Made by a program: the position numbers and the translations under genes | Assembly (NCBI GenBank): GCA_019055375.1 | Contig: JAHQIW010006939.1 | Coordinates: 1 to 64,000, forward strand | From: Parelaphostrongylus tenuis | Lineage: Eukaryota; Nematoda; Chromadorea; Rhabditida; Metastrongylidae | Direction: 5' to 3' | DNA length: 64,000 bases | The notes under the pieces: model-generated | Told to the model about the DNA's origin: nothing | Seen by the model: only the letters and a program-made list of their open reading frames with translations | Databases searched by the model: none | Shown here: positions 1 through 9,865 of the stretch, one piece after another | How the letters are laid out: every line of letters starts with the position of its first letter | Numbering within the stretch: position 1 is the stretch's first letter

Positions 1-2
1 CG

Positions 3-125
3 TCATATAGTATCAGGGATAAGAACCGTTTTGAGGCACTTGATGCCAGCAATCCTGAAGAGCGTAGGGTGAAAGTAAAAGGGAAAGGTGGTAGTGATGA
101 TGAATTACTTATTGTGATCTTTTAA
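3..125 (+). CDS. Partial open frame at the window edge, unrecognised
   Basis: Frame 3 is open from the window edge to a TAA at 123-125. The residues are charged (SNPEERRVKVKGKGGSDDE) and look coding-like. No family is recognised and no splice site is evident. It could be the end of a retroelement ORF or of a host exon. The bases after it, to about 300, hold two short palindromes (near 211-223 and 224-243) and no gene. Confidence 0.25.
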   Translation, partial: SYSIRDKNRFEALDASNPEERRVKVKGKGGSDDELLIVIF

Positions 126-299
126 ATAGGGGCAATCCGAGGTGTATAACATCTTTTATTCACGTCTGGCATGGGTAGCGGGTTCCGGCAATGCTAGCCT
201 TGTGGTCTTTTCCCTGAATCAGGGTAATACACCCATTACCCTTTAGAATCACACCATACCTTATTTTCAATCGAGATGTAATGAAAATCGGGAAAGATG

Positions 300-715
300 A
301 AAAAAGGACAGAGTAGGGTGAGGGGGTGGGGGAGGGAGAAGGTAAGGTGAGGGGAGAGGAGATTCAGCTTCAGGGTGTATGAGGAGGGGAGGGGGCCTCG
401 ACATGTGAAGAGGAGAAAAGGGGAGAGGAAGGAAGGAGGGGGGGAGGACAGAAGAGGAGGGAAGAAGGGAGGGGTAGGACGTATTTGTGAACGCGGGCTA
501 CACCCCTTCTTTTATATTTTTTCCTGGCTCTGACTTATCCAATTTTATATCACGCTGAATTGACTCCCATATTCTCGTACTTGCCCCTTACTCTCTCCAC
601 CCCCACCTTCCTTTTCTACTCCCTGTCCCTCCCTCTCCCTCTTTTTCTCTATTCTCGCTTCTCCCATTTCTCTTTCTCTTTTTTCTTTTTTCATCCCCTC
701 TTCTCCCCCCCTCTT
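300..715. repeat. Polypurine tract followed by polypyrimidine tract
   Basis: Positions 300-478 are almost pure G/A on the plus strand. Positions 582-715 are almost pure C/T, so the pair is roughly inverted around a mixed spacer. The pyrimidine block abuts the point where homology of PLE copy A to copy B stops (about 712). The long minus-strand frame reading through it (K/R/E/G-rich) is an artefact of the purine repeat, not a protein domain. Confidence 0.8.
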
Positions 716-3320
716 CCAAGATCTTCGCGCTGATGTTTTTTGCTCCTGCGCAAGGATGGTGACTTCGAATTCAAAATCAACTCCGTCGTGCTTCTGTGCT
801 CTATGCGTTCCTAGCGGGGTGTTCCGTCTATTAAGACGTTTGTCAGCTAGGTGTTCTTCTATGCGAGCATAGAGCGGCCTACCCGTTTCGCCAACATATT
901 TATCACTACACGCTTTGCAAGAGATTAGGTAGACTGTACCTACGCTCATGCAATCACCGTCTCTGCCGTTAGGACATATTTTACAATCTTTCGTTATACA
1001 GAGACGGTCATATAAGCGATTGCGAACTAGTTGGCGTTTTAGAGTATTCGGTGGTATTTCAATAATGGCCACCGATTGCTCTAAACCCGCTCTTTTCAAA
1101 CAGCGTTTTATAGCTGTACTAATCTCATTTGAAAAGAACGGGAGGATAAACGGGACTTTCCTTTCATTCAATTTTCGTTCGGAGGCGCATTATTTCCTCT
1201 AAACCTAAGCCGAGGGGCTACAAATTCGTATCCATTAGAAGTGGCTATTTCCCGAGCCAGTTTCACGGATTCTACTCTCTGCTCCTCCCCGGTACATACA
1301 TTGGCTGCTGTTCGAAACATGTTTTTTACTAGCGCCTTCTTCGTATGTGAGGGATGAGAAGAGAGATAGTGAACCAGGATATTCTTACTACTTGGCTTTC
1401 GGTACCACTTCGTTATGTAGCCGCTCTCAGTTAAGCTTATTTGCACGTTCAAGAATGGAAGCCAATCGTCTTTTGGTATCTCACGAGTGAATCTTATATA
1501 CTCTGACTGTTCATTCAACAATCTAAAACAATTATCTAGCTCCTCTTGAGTGGAGCAGATAACCAAACAATCATCTATATACCTACAGTAGAGTAATGGC
1601 CGGAGATCCATCACTGGTGCTTCCACTTTAGACATAAAGGCAATCGCCAGGCTAGGTGCCACTCGCTGCCCCATTGCCAGCCCTCTCATTTGTAGCGAAA
1701 TATTTCCCGGACCATCTGAAGATTGAGCAGTTCAGGCACTCTTTCAATAGGACCATGAACTGCTCAATCGACAAGCCATACATGTTTACTAGCTCCCTGG
1801 TGTTGTATCAGAAGCTCATGTGTGGCTTGTAATGCGGAGTCATTCGACACGTTGGTATATAAAGCAGTGACGTCGAATGACTCCATTACGTACGCGCTGT
1901 TCGGGTTCGCGTTACGTAGACGATCCAGGAACATCTGAGTGTTCGTCAGATGGGCTGGAATGTGTCCTAGCAACTGGGATGTTATTAAAGTTAAGAACCA
2001 TGCTATCCTATCCGTCGGTCCGCCTACACAGCTGATGATGGGTCTAACCTTTGAATATAGATGGATCGTTAGACATTAGATCATCAGTGGATACTAACTT
2101 ATGTGTTTTTATAAGTAAGTATAAGACAGGACATGTTGGTGACTGGATTTTTCAATTGAGAAATGATAGATGGTCTTAAGCCTGCCGCTTTTGCCGTACG
2201 GACCCACTCATTGTTTAATTTGCGGTTTTGCCTTTTGAATTCCTTTACAGAAGATGATCGGTAAAGCGAAGCATCTTCGAGATGCTTGTTCGTTATTGCG
2301 ATATCTAACTGTCGAGGAATCACAACAAATTCTCCACCCTTATCACTAACTGATAGCCTTATCCTTCCTTCCTTTATCAACTCTCGAACCTCTTTCATGC
2401 CACGCCTTTGTAGTTCGGTGAGGTTCGATTGAAATCTTTTCTCGCGATAGTGAGTGAGGGTTCTGAAAGTCTCGTCCGCAAATTTCCGGAATTTCCTATC
2501 AACCTCCTCGTTGGGGTCTTGTTGTCTATAGAACGGCTGAGGAAATGGTGGTATTGGTGCAACCTCTACTTGCTGTTCATTCCTATTAGTCTCTTCAGCT
2601 CTGGCCTTTTTACGGAGTTGATCTTGCAAATCATGTAAGCCACATGCAACCTTACGCAAGGACACCTTAGAAATGGGTTGAGATGGTGAAAAGCTTGGAC
2701 CCAATTCTAATAGCGAGCGCGCACCATCAGGGAGAGTTATGCCTCCTAGCACAGTGACCCTTGAATTTCTTGGTGCATTACTTGCCCTATTGTGACTCGC
2801 TTGTTCTTCATTAGCGGTATCCGTATGCCTTCTCAAAGTCATGTTATGCGATCTACTCAAAAGATCATCGAATTTTCTCCGCAAAGTAACTTTAGCATTC
2901 AACCTAATGGACTCGCAAATCAATTTTGACCCACCAACTATTCTCCTCCAAAGGTTGCCTTCCAAATACTGATCACAATAATATTCCTTCGCCGCACCTT
3001 CTTCAGCATAGCGTACAGATTGTTTTGCTTGCTTCGTAGACAGGCGCGGAGCACTTTCATTTCGATATCCAGTATTCGATGGCTGTCCTCTGGTACACCA
3101 CATATCGCGTGAAGTCGTTTTCGTTTTATGAAGTTCGGAACGATTCGATTTTCTATGCAGAGTCGGAGAAACTTTACACATTGTCGTAGCTAAGACAAAT
3201 TTCTGTACGCTATCTGAGTGGGACGAAGGACTTCTATTGTGTCAGTTCTGGAAGCAATCTTTGCTGAGGTGACAGTTGGTCTTCTAGCAATTGATTTCGC
3301 GTCTATATGATGCTACAGAT
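712..3320 (-). pseudogene. Penelope-like retroelement copy A (RT plus GIY-YIG), broken
   Basis: PLEs are retroelements encoding a telomerase-like reverse transcriptase and usually a C-terminal GIY-YIG endonuclease. Reading on the minus strand: a basic N-terminal region (about 3290-2940), a long open part (3181-2099), then RT motifs: KVRPIISC (broken here), SFDVTALYTNVS (motif A), GLAMGQRVAPSLA (motif B), and CRYIDDCLVI (motif C, with the YxDD aspartates). The thumb-like WYRKPSSKN stretch follows, then the GIY-YIG part with VYLISCK and YVGETGRPLYARIEEHL. Breaks visible against copy B: an extra A near 2054 and an extra T near 1691. A further frame break near 1780 is present in both copies. The 3' end stops at about 712 against a pyrimidine tract, so this copy lacks the C-terminus and tail of copy B. 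It extends about 430 bp further 5' than copy B. PLE identity is secure; activity is not expected. Confidence 0.9.
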
Positions 3321-5500
3321 ACTTTACGGAGAAATTCGATGATCTTTTGAGTAGATCGCATAACATGATTTTGAGAAGGCATACGGATACCGCTAATGAA
3401 GAACAAGCGAGTCACAATAGGGCAAGTAATGCACCAAGAATTCAAGGGTCACTGTGCTAGGAGGCATAACTCTCCCTGATGGTGCGCGCTCGCTATTAGA
3501 ATTGGGTCCAAGCTTTTCACCATCTCAACCCATTTCTAAGTGTCCTTGCGTAAGGTTGCATGTGGCTTACATGATTTGCAAGATCAACTCCGTAAAAAGG
3601 CCAGAGCTGAAGAGACTAATAGGAATGAACAGCAAGTAGAGGTTGCACCAATACCACCATTTCCTCAGCCGTTCTATAGACAACAAGACCCCAACGAGGA
3701 GGTTGATAGGAAATTCCGGAAATTTGCGGACGAGACTTTTAGAACCCTCACTCACTATCGCAGCGAAAGATTTCAATCGAACCTCACCGAACTACAAAGC
3801 GTGGCATGAAAGAGGTTCGAGAGTTGATAAGGAAGGGAGGATAAGGCTATCAGTTAGTGATAAGGGTGGAGAATTTGTTGTGATTCCTCGACAGTTAGAT
3901 ATCGCAATAACGAACAAGCATCTCGAGGATGCTTCGCTTTATCGATCATCTTCTGTAAAGGAATTCAAAAGGCAAAACCGCAAATTAAACAATGAGTGGG
4001 TCCGTACGGCAAAAGCGGCAGGCTTAAGACCATCTATCATTTCTCAATTGAAAATCCAGTCACCAACATGTCCTGTCTTATACTTACTTATAAAACACAT
4101 AAGTTAGTATCCACTGATGATCTAATGTCTAACGATCCATCTATATTCAAGGTTAGACCCATCATCAGCTGTGTAGGCGGACCGACGGATAGGATAGCAT
4201 GGTTCTTAACTTTAATAACATCCCAGTTGCTAGGACACATTCCAGCCCATCTGACGAACACTCAGATGTTCCTGGATCGTCTACGTAACGCGAACCCGAA
4301 CAGCGCGTACGTAATGGAGTCATTCGACGTCACTGCTTTATATACCAACGTGTCGAATGACTCCGCATTACAAGCCACACATGAGCTTCTGATACAACAC
4401 CAGGGAGCTAGTAAACATGTATGGCTTGTCGATTGAGCAGTTCATGGTCCTATTGAAAGAGTGCCTGAACTGCTCAATCTTCAGATGGTCCGGGAAATAT
4501 TTCGCTCAAATGAGAGGGCTGGCAATGGGGCAGCGAGTGGCACCTAGCCTGGCGATTGCCTTTATGTCTAAAGTGGAAGCACCAGTGATGGATCTCCGGC
4601 CATTACTCTACTGTAGGTATATAGATGATTGTTTGGTTATCTGCTCCACTCAAGAGGAGCTAGATAATTGTTTTAGATTGTGAATGAACAGTCAGAGTAT
4701 ATAAGATTCACTCGTGAGATACCAAAAGACGATTGGCTTCCATTCTTGAACGTGCAAATAAGCTTAACTGAGAGCGGCTACATAACGAAGTGGTACCGAA
4801 AGCCAAGTAGTAAGAATATCTCTGGTTCACTATCTCTCTTCTCACCCTCACATACGAAGAAGGCGCTAGTAAAAAACATGTTTCGAACAGCAGCCAATGT
4901 ATGTACAGGGGAGGAGCAGAGAGTAGAATCCGTGAAACTGGCTCGGGAAATAGCCACTTCTAATGGATACGAAATTTGTAGCCCCTCGGCTTAGGCTTAG
5001 AGGAAATAATGCGCCTCCGAACGAAAATTTGATTGAAAGGAAAGTCCCGTTTATCCTCCCGTTCCTTTCAAATGAGATTAGTACAGCTATAAAACGCTGT
5101 TTGAAAAGAGCGGGTTTAGAGCAATCGGTGTCCATTATTGAAATACCACCGAATACTCTAAAACGCCAACTAGTTCGCAATCGCTTATATGACCGTCTCT
5201 GTATAACGAAAGATTGTAAAATATGTCCTAACGGCAGAGACGGTGATTGCATGAGCGTAGGTACAGTCTACCTACTCTCGTGCAAAGCGTGTAGTGATAA
5301 ATATGTTGGCGAAACGGGTAGGCCGCTCTATGCTCGCATAGAAGAACACCTAGCTGACAAACGTCTAAATAGACGGAACACCCCGCTAGGAACGCATAGA
5401 GCACAGAAGCACGACGGAGTTGATTTTGAATTCGAAGTCACCATCCTTGCGCAGGAGCAGAAAACATCAGCGCGAAAGATCTTGGAAGCGTTTTGGATAA
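712..5500. repeat. Giant inverted repeat formed by PLE copies A and B
   Basis: About 2.17 kb of copy A (712-2886, minus) is nearly identical by eye to copy B (about 3325-5500, plus). The arms are separated by about 440 bp that occurs only in copy A. Head-to-head and tandem partial copies are typical of PLEs. The transcript would form a very long hairpin. Confidence 0.85.
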
Positions 5501-5586
5501 ATGCGACCAATCCAACCATAAATCGCAGGGAGGAATGCCTTGATATCACTCGTGATTGGAGTCAGTATATAAGACTGTTGTTTTGA
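3322..5586 (+). pseudogene. Penelope-like retroelement copy B (RT plus GIY-YIG), 5'-truncated
   Basis: This is the same element as copy A in opposite orientation. It starts inside the N-terminal region (RKFDDLLSRSHNM near 3330). RT motifs A (SFDVTALYTNVS), B (GLAMGQRVAPSLA) and C (CRYIDDCLVI) are all readable between about 4100 and 4680. The GIY-YIG domain is intact at 4963-5586: VYLLSCKACSDKY, YVGETGRPLYARIEEHL and the downstream conserved E in KILEAFWINA. It ends in a natural stop at 5584-5586. Single-base losses relative to copy A shift the frame near 3800 (a G) and near 4680 (a T), and the break near 4421 is shared with copy A. The 5' truncation fits PLE target-primed insertion. It is not functional as one protein. 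Confidence 0.9.
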
Positions 5587-5850
5587 TGGGTAAGGTGCAT
5601 TACGAGCCTATGTGATTTCCTTCCGGTGATCTCCACTTGGATCATTCAGTGGAACACATATAAAAAGCGGTGGGTATGTTGAGAGTTGATTTTGCGCTTG
5701 ATGCGATTGAAATCTAGGTCTGGTGATTTTTTCTAAAGGAGTAATGGAGGTGTTTGACTGATTGGACTGCGGACAATTTGACCTTTCCAGGCTCTGAAGA
5801 AGGCGAACCGCCGAAACGTCAGCTGTCGAATAAAATTTATTGTAACACCT
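5587..5850 (+). mobile_element. 3' tail of PLE copy B
   Basis: Non-coding tail after the GIY-YIG stop. It ends in a hammerhead-like motif (5788-5824) followed by AATAAAATTTATT and ACACCTCGTG. Decayed versions of the same order (coding end, about 200 bp, hammerhead-like motif, AT-rich stretch, AACCTCG-like end) are seen after other PLE pieces in this window. Confidence 0.7.
5788..5824 (+). ncRNA. Hammerhead-like motif at PLE 3' end
   Basis: The order is GCT, CTGAAGA (CTGANGA box), a GGCG/CGCC hairpin with AAC loop, GAAAC, GTC, AGC. Stem I would be GCT/AGC. Two oddities: one extra A before stem II, and stem III reduced to C/G with no loop, so self-cleavage would need a dimer or may be lost. 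Hammerheads in PLE terminal repeats are established knowledge; activity of this copy is inference. Confidence 0.55.
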
Positions 5851-6244
5851 CGTGTTTTGCTTAAAGAAGGAAATAAGTAATTATATTGAAGCATGCCGAG
5901 GTTAATAGATAGTCGGTCTTGGGAATTAACTTGATAGAAGTTGCTAATTTTCAAAAGATAAGGTCAGAAAACTATACAAAATCGTTTTCTGCGCAACACA
6001 GTATTACAAAAAAGCCCGTTTTTGACCTACCTTTTAAATTGTCTGACCAAGAATAGGATAGTAATGAAGTCTAAGATAGATAAATAACAAATAAAGAGTT
6101 TATATCCAGAGTATTTCATGATGAGTAAACGTGAGGTTGTTGTTCTACTCTTTACTCATGCAATGTAACAAAAAGGATAGGTAGGTGTAGAGAAATAGGT
6201 AACAGTGAATGAAATAGAATTCAACGCGCAACGCAAAACATATT
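5851..6244. other. Non-coding spacer between PLE pieces
   Basis: AT-rich sequence within the large intron of the PKD-like gene, lying between the tail of PLE copy B and the next PLE relic. I see no exon, RNA or repeat that I can name. Confidence 0.5.
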
Positions 6245-6612
6245 ATACCCTAACGATTAAGACGATGAACGTATAAGCTCGGGTACACTTCACAAAACCT
6301 TTTTTAAAGCGTGTAGGAACGAGTGCGGGAACGAATACATTGGCGAGAAAGTTAGACTACTATGCGTCTGTACAAAAGAACACTGAGTCGGTAAACTTCA
6401 TGCCCAACGAAACACCCCAGTGGGTGCGCAAAAGACACAGAAAAGTAATGAAGAAGAATTTGAATTAGAAGTCACCATTTTTGCACAAGATTATAGAACT
6501 TCAGTGCGTAGGACTCTCGAAGCATTCTGGATAAAATCCAGGAGTCCAGAAATGAATCGCAAGGAGAAATGCCTATCATGCGTGGTCTTATACAATATAT
6601 CAGACTGATAAT
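6245..6612 (+). pseudogene. PLE relic: GIY-YIG domain
   Basis: A decayed GIY-YIG end parallel to copy B. The NEYIGEKVRLL segment corresponds to YVGETGRPLY, with a stop right after TKEH. An open stretch at 6420-6608 (FELEVTIFAQ...LEAFWIKS) keeps the conserved glutamate context. RT and N-terminus are absent, so the copy is strongly 5'-truncated. A non-coding tail with a hammerhead-like motif follows. Confidence 0.8.
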
Positions 6613-6821
6613 TATGTGAAAGAGGTGCAATGGAAATTTGTGCAAATTCTATGAGGTTGGTCTCCCATGCGAAATATTCTGTGCAAGATTCATAGAAAGT
6701 GGTGAGCATGTGATTTAGCTATTTTATTTACAATGTTATTAGAGTATGGGTCACGTGATTTCTCCATTGGATTTACGGAAGTATTCGGCTAACTAGGTTG
6801 CCGTCATCTTGATCTTTCAAA

Positions 6822-6856
6822 ATTCTGAAGCAGGCGAAATTCGCCAAAACGTCAAG
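6822..6856 (+). ncRNA. Hammerhead-like motif, PLE tail, degenerate
   Basis: TTCTGAAGC, then GGCGAAATTCGCC hairpin, then AAAAC-GTC. It sits about 210 bp after the end of the 6.2 kb GIY-YIG relic, the same position as in copy B. G12 of the GAAA box is replaced by A and A9 by C, so it should be inactive. Confidence 0.45.
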
Positions 6857-7064
6857 ACTGGTGTAAATAAATGGTATCAGCTGCTGTAGATAAATAGTAC
6901 AAGAACAACCACGTGCTTGCAATTAGAAAAACACTGAATGTCTCATCGATGTCAAAGCTGATAGGAAGTCGCTTTGAAAAATCCTCGAAGAAAATAAATA
7001 CATAAGAGTTTGGTGATTTCCTATATAAGTACAAAATAAATGAAAGAATATCAAAATAACCAAC

Positions 7065-7167
7065 CTCTGCATTGTATACCTTGTCTAATAAGACCTTTAA
7101 GAAGTTTCTTACAGTATTGACATACGGTTGGTCGTTTATAGCTGTGTACTTGAAATGTGTGCGGTAC
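7065..7167 (-). CDS. Protein kinase D-like gene, exon with first half of C1b
   Basis: Last exon of this gene visible in the window (minus strand). A TTTAG acceptor precedes 7167 and a GTTGGT donor follows 7065. The 103 nt encode [19 protein letters not shown]... to GIQCR plus one base (phase 1). The spacing H-x12-C-x2-C-x13-C is the first half of a C1 zinc finger that binds diacylglycerol/phorbol ester. The VPHTF start and RPTVCQ are typical of C1b in the PKD family. The remaining C-x2-C-x4-H-x2-C-x7-C is not found in 1-7064, so the next intron exceeds 7 kb and contains the PLE palindrome. PH and kinase domains should lie left of the window. Confidence 0.88.
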
Positions 7168-7373
7168 CTAAAGAAGTTTTTTTGCCCAATACAAATTTTC
7201 CTTTTTAATTTTCAAGCATGCAGAGAAGTACATTCAAAATGAGACTCAAAAGCGAGTCACTTAGTCAAAAGCTACAGCAAAAAATTCTTCGATCTGAAAA
7301 ACACAGAAATGTACACCGTTTCCCTCCTTTAACAAAAATATGTGGACATAAATTTCACCAAATAAACACTAAC

Positions 7374-7460
7374 TTTGACTCTAGTCGCCTCGGCGACTTC
7401 CATCCACAACGGTCGGCCGCTCCATGAGCAGCTACGGTCTTTTCTTGGCATTTGTAAAAC
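7374..7460 (-). CDS. Protein kinase D-like gene, linker exon before C1b
   Basis: A GATTCAG acceptor precedes 7460 and a GTTAGT donor follows 7374. Eighty-seven nt in phase 0 at both ends encode 29 residues from VLQMPRKDR to EATRVK. The WSGRPLWME...RVK stretch matches the conserved block immediately before C1b in PKD proteins (family pattern SGRP...VKVPHTF). It joins directly to VPHTF of the 7065-7167 exon, which confirms strand and order. Confidence 0.88.
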
Positions 7461-9019
7461 CTGAATCAAATAGAACATCCATGACAAATGACCATCTATG
7501 TTTTCAGAATTCTTTTTCGAGGAAGTTTTTAGAAAATTGCACGCCGATACCACTATTTCTATAACCTATAATTAATCAAAAAAAAAGAAAAATTAATGAT
7601 TCCCAAGATTATTTGAAAAAAAAAATTGATTCACGTTATTGAAACACCGAGAAAAAAATAATGAAGAGAAAGAAGAGAGCTCAGGTATCAATCAACAGCA
7701 AAAATGAAAATGTACTACTGTTAGCTCTTTGAGGGCATGGTCTTTTTGTGGTTTTCTAATCGTACACGAAATTTTCATTAGACCTTCAACAGCCCTTCGA
7801 TAGCTGAAAATCTGCGATTCTAGCAGCGAACTAGTTTTCTCAAAAGTCTTCTTGGTGCGCTGTAGCAACGAGTTTCACCTTCAAAGTATTGTGTGTTCTA
7901 CATTCATTTTGCTTAGCTTTTCAGCAGATAGAACGTTTTTATTAAAATATCTGCAGTCACAGCTTAAAAGACATCAATTCAAACATTGGGCTTGGTTTCT
8001 GAAAAGACCTCTCAACTGTAGCGACGTACTGTGGCGACGACGAAGAGCAAATTACATTCCTCTCTCAGCCAGCATACTTTGTTCGCAAAGGGTTTGTGCT
8101 TGGTTTTTCATCAGATTTCTATTAGCAGTTCAATAATTTTTGACAGCATAAATCTTGGTAATTTAGAAACGAAGTTCAAGTTTTGAAAAGGTTCTCATAT
8201 GTTGTTGTCGAGTGGAAACGACTATGTTTGTACTTGAGGCAGTTTTCCCGTTGCTTAAATTCAATTAGCGGTTTATTGGAAATACAAAATCAAAATGAAA
8301 AGATATCATATAGCGCGATAGAACAAAGTGTCTTCTGTAACCACCTGAAAGTCAGAACTTTTTAGAAACAAATGAAAAATTCTTAATAAATGACGAAAGC
8401 GACGCACTTATGGGTCGACAGCTAAAATGCTGCACGTGGCTTGATTTTCTTTATTTATTTGACAGCTTTTCCCTAATTGGGAAAAAATCTAGATTTTCTT
8501 TCACTTTATGATACGCCATGATTTCCTTGCGCGTTCATACGCTTCTAAAGCATACATGACTCTTATGTGCGAAGTAAACTCTGAAGGCAAGACGTATTCT
8601 TCTTCTCACTTTTATAGCGCCCTTTGAAGACATTTTTAAGATCCACATCGTTTCAGAGTAAACTTATTTTATGCTATCAAATGATTGCTGAGAATTTGGT
8701 GAAAAACTATTGACAGACCCTTAGCCGAGGGAACAAAGCAAACCGAGTGTAGAATATTATCTCATTTTCGTTGCTACAAAGCAGTAGAAAGGTTTTTAAA
8801 AACCAAGAACAGTATCTAAATCAAGGGGATTTATGCTTACAAACACTGGGTTATTAGTCTAGAAGAAGAGCTCTCTCCAGTGAAATAGGCTCGGTCCCGA
8901 AAGGGTTTAAATGAAATGCAGAACAATATATTGGAATCAGGAATGCTCTAATTCCTCTAGAATTTTGTTAGTTGTGTGAAAAAAGCTTGAGCTTCATAGT
9001 AAAAGAGTTTGAAACTCAC
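7461..9019. other. Intron of the PKD-like gene
   Basis: Between phase-0 exons 9020-9151 and 7374-7460. It holds AT-rich sequence and decayed dispersed-repeat sequence (about 7850-8400). No exon with usable splice sites was seen, and the flanking exons join sensibly without one. Confidence 0.6.
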
Positions 9020-9151
9020 ATTGCCTCCCACAGAGTCGTCGTTGTCCGCATCTGCAGTGACGTAGATATCCGGGGTTAGATGAACACCCCCAAGAGTTGA
9101 TAAGGGCCGAGCAGTGTCTAGAGCCTCGAGGCAAGAATCCCGCCGTGACTG
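9020..9151 (-). CDS. Protein kinase D-like gene, C1a-C1b linker exon
   Basis: A TTTTTAG acceptor precedes 9151 and a strong GTGAGT donor follows 9020. The 132 nt (44 codons, phase 0 both ends) are open in only this frame. They encode [17 protein letters not shown]... ending in [11 protein letters not shown]. In the PKD family the region between C1a and C1b is low-complexity and carries regulatory phosphorylation/14-3-3 sites; SRRDS is such an RxxS site (inference). The sequence itself is not conserved enough to identify alone; placement rests on phase and on both neighbours. Confidence 0.8.
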
Positions 9152-9209
9152 CTAAAAAGATAAAGAAATAGTTTTGAGCATAACAGATTGTGCAATGAAA
9201 AATGACTAA

Positions 9210-9360
9210 ATATAAAATAAAGCGCGTTGTGCGCGCCGAAGACGAACGACTATGGGCAGTCGGGTCGAATGATCGGCTGTGAAGAAGATAAAGAAGTTGA
9301 AAGGTTGGCCGAATAAACTTATTTTTAGCAACCTCGTGCTACTGGTCTAACCAACAAATG
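9210..9360 (+). repeat. Relic of a PLE-type 3' tail in intron
   Basis: CGGCTGTGAAGAAGATAAAG, then GGCCGAATAAACTTATTTTT and AGCAACCTCGTG. This is the tail order seen after PLE relics, with the hammerhead-like core decayed. No coding remnant precedes it. Confidence 0.45.
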
Positions 9361-9731
9361 ATATACAGACAAAGCGTAGGCGATTGAGCGCATACTCGGT
9401 CGATGAATTGCGCAGGGCTAGTAATGTATTGGGTCACTGCTTTCTATATTCCTACACAAGTCTGCAACCACTTTTTTCACCTCAAGAGATAGAATTCTTG
9501 GTGAGTCCTGGGTCCAAATCGAACAAGCGATCGATCCGAGGTGCATCTTAAAACACCTCTAACGAATGCATTACACTGGATCACTATTATGATTACCACA
9601 GGCTACCAGTCACTTCTCAAACATGACACGGTGTAGTAAAGATGAGTTATACTAGTTAAAGTTCAATAAAACTTCTGAACGCTACTGTTCTTGTGATAAG
9701 AGTTTTAAAACAGAAAAAAGGAGCTACATAC

Positions 9732-9865
9732 TCGTCTGTCACCAACGATGAACACATTGGAGGTGCTTGGTGATAACGTAATCGCACTCGGTCTTCTCTG
9801 ACGTGATCCATTGCAGTTGTTTGGAATCTTTGATGCACAACGTTTATGATAGTTAAGACCGCATC
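9732..9865 (-). CDS. Protein kinase D-like gene, exon with second half of C1a
   Basis: An AG acceptor (GTTAAG) precedes 9865 and a GTATGT donor follows 9732. The 134 nt carry two bases completing a Gly codon and 44 codons: [17 protein letters not shown] then [16 protein letters not shown] to VGDRR. With the upstream exon the full C1a signature H-x12-C-x2-C-x13-C-x2-C-x4-H-x2-C-x7-C is complete, every zinc ligand present. GLNYHKRC and KIPNNC are hallmark PKD C1a wording. RQRRPS is a further RxxS site. Another minus frame (MDHVREDR...) is a shadow. Confidence 0.92.

Noticed and set aside
545..715. C-terminal extension of the PLE frame rich in K, R, E and G
   Set aside because: It is translation of the polypyrimidine tract after the homology to copy B has ended, not protein.
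9732..9838. Minus frame beginning [16 protein letters not shown]
   Set aside because: The exon is read in another frame, fixed by C1a zinc ligands and by phase with both neighbouring exons.
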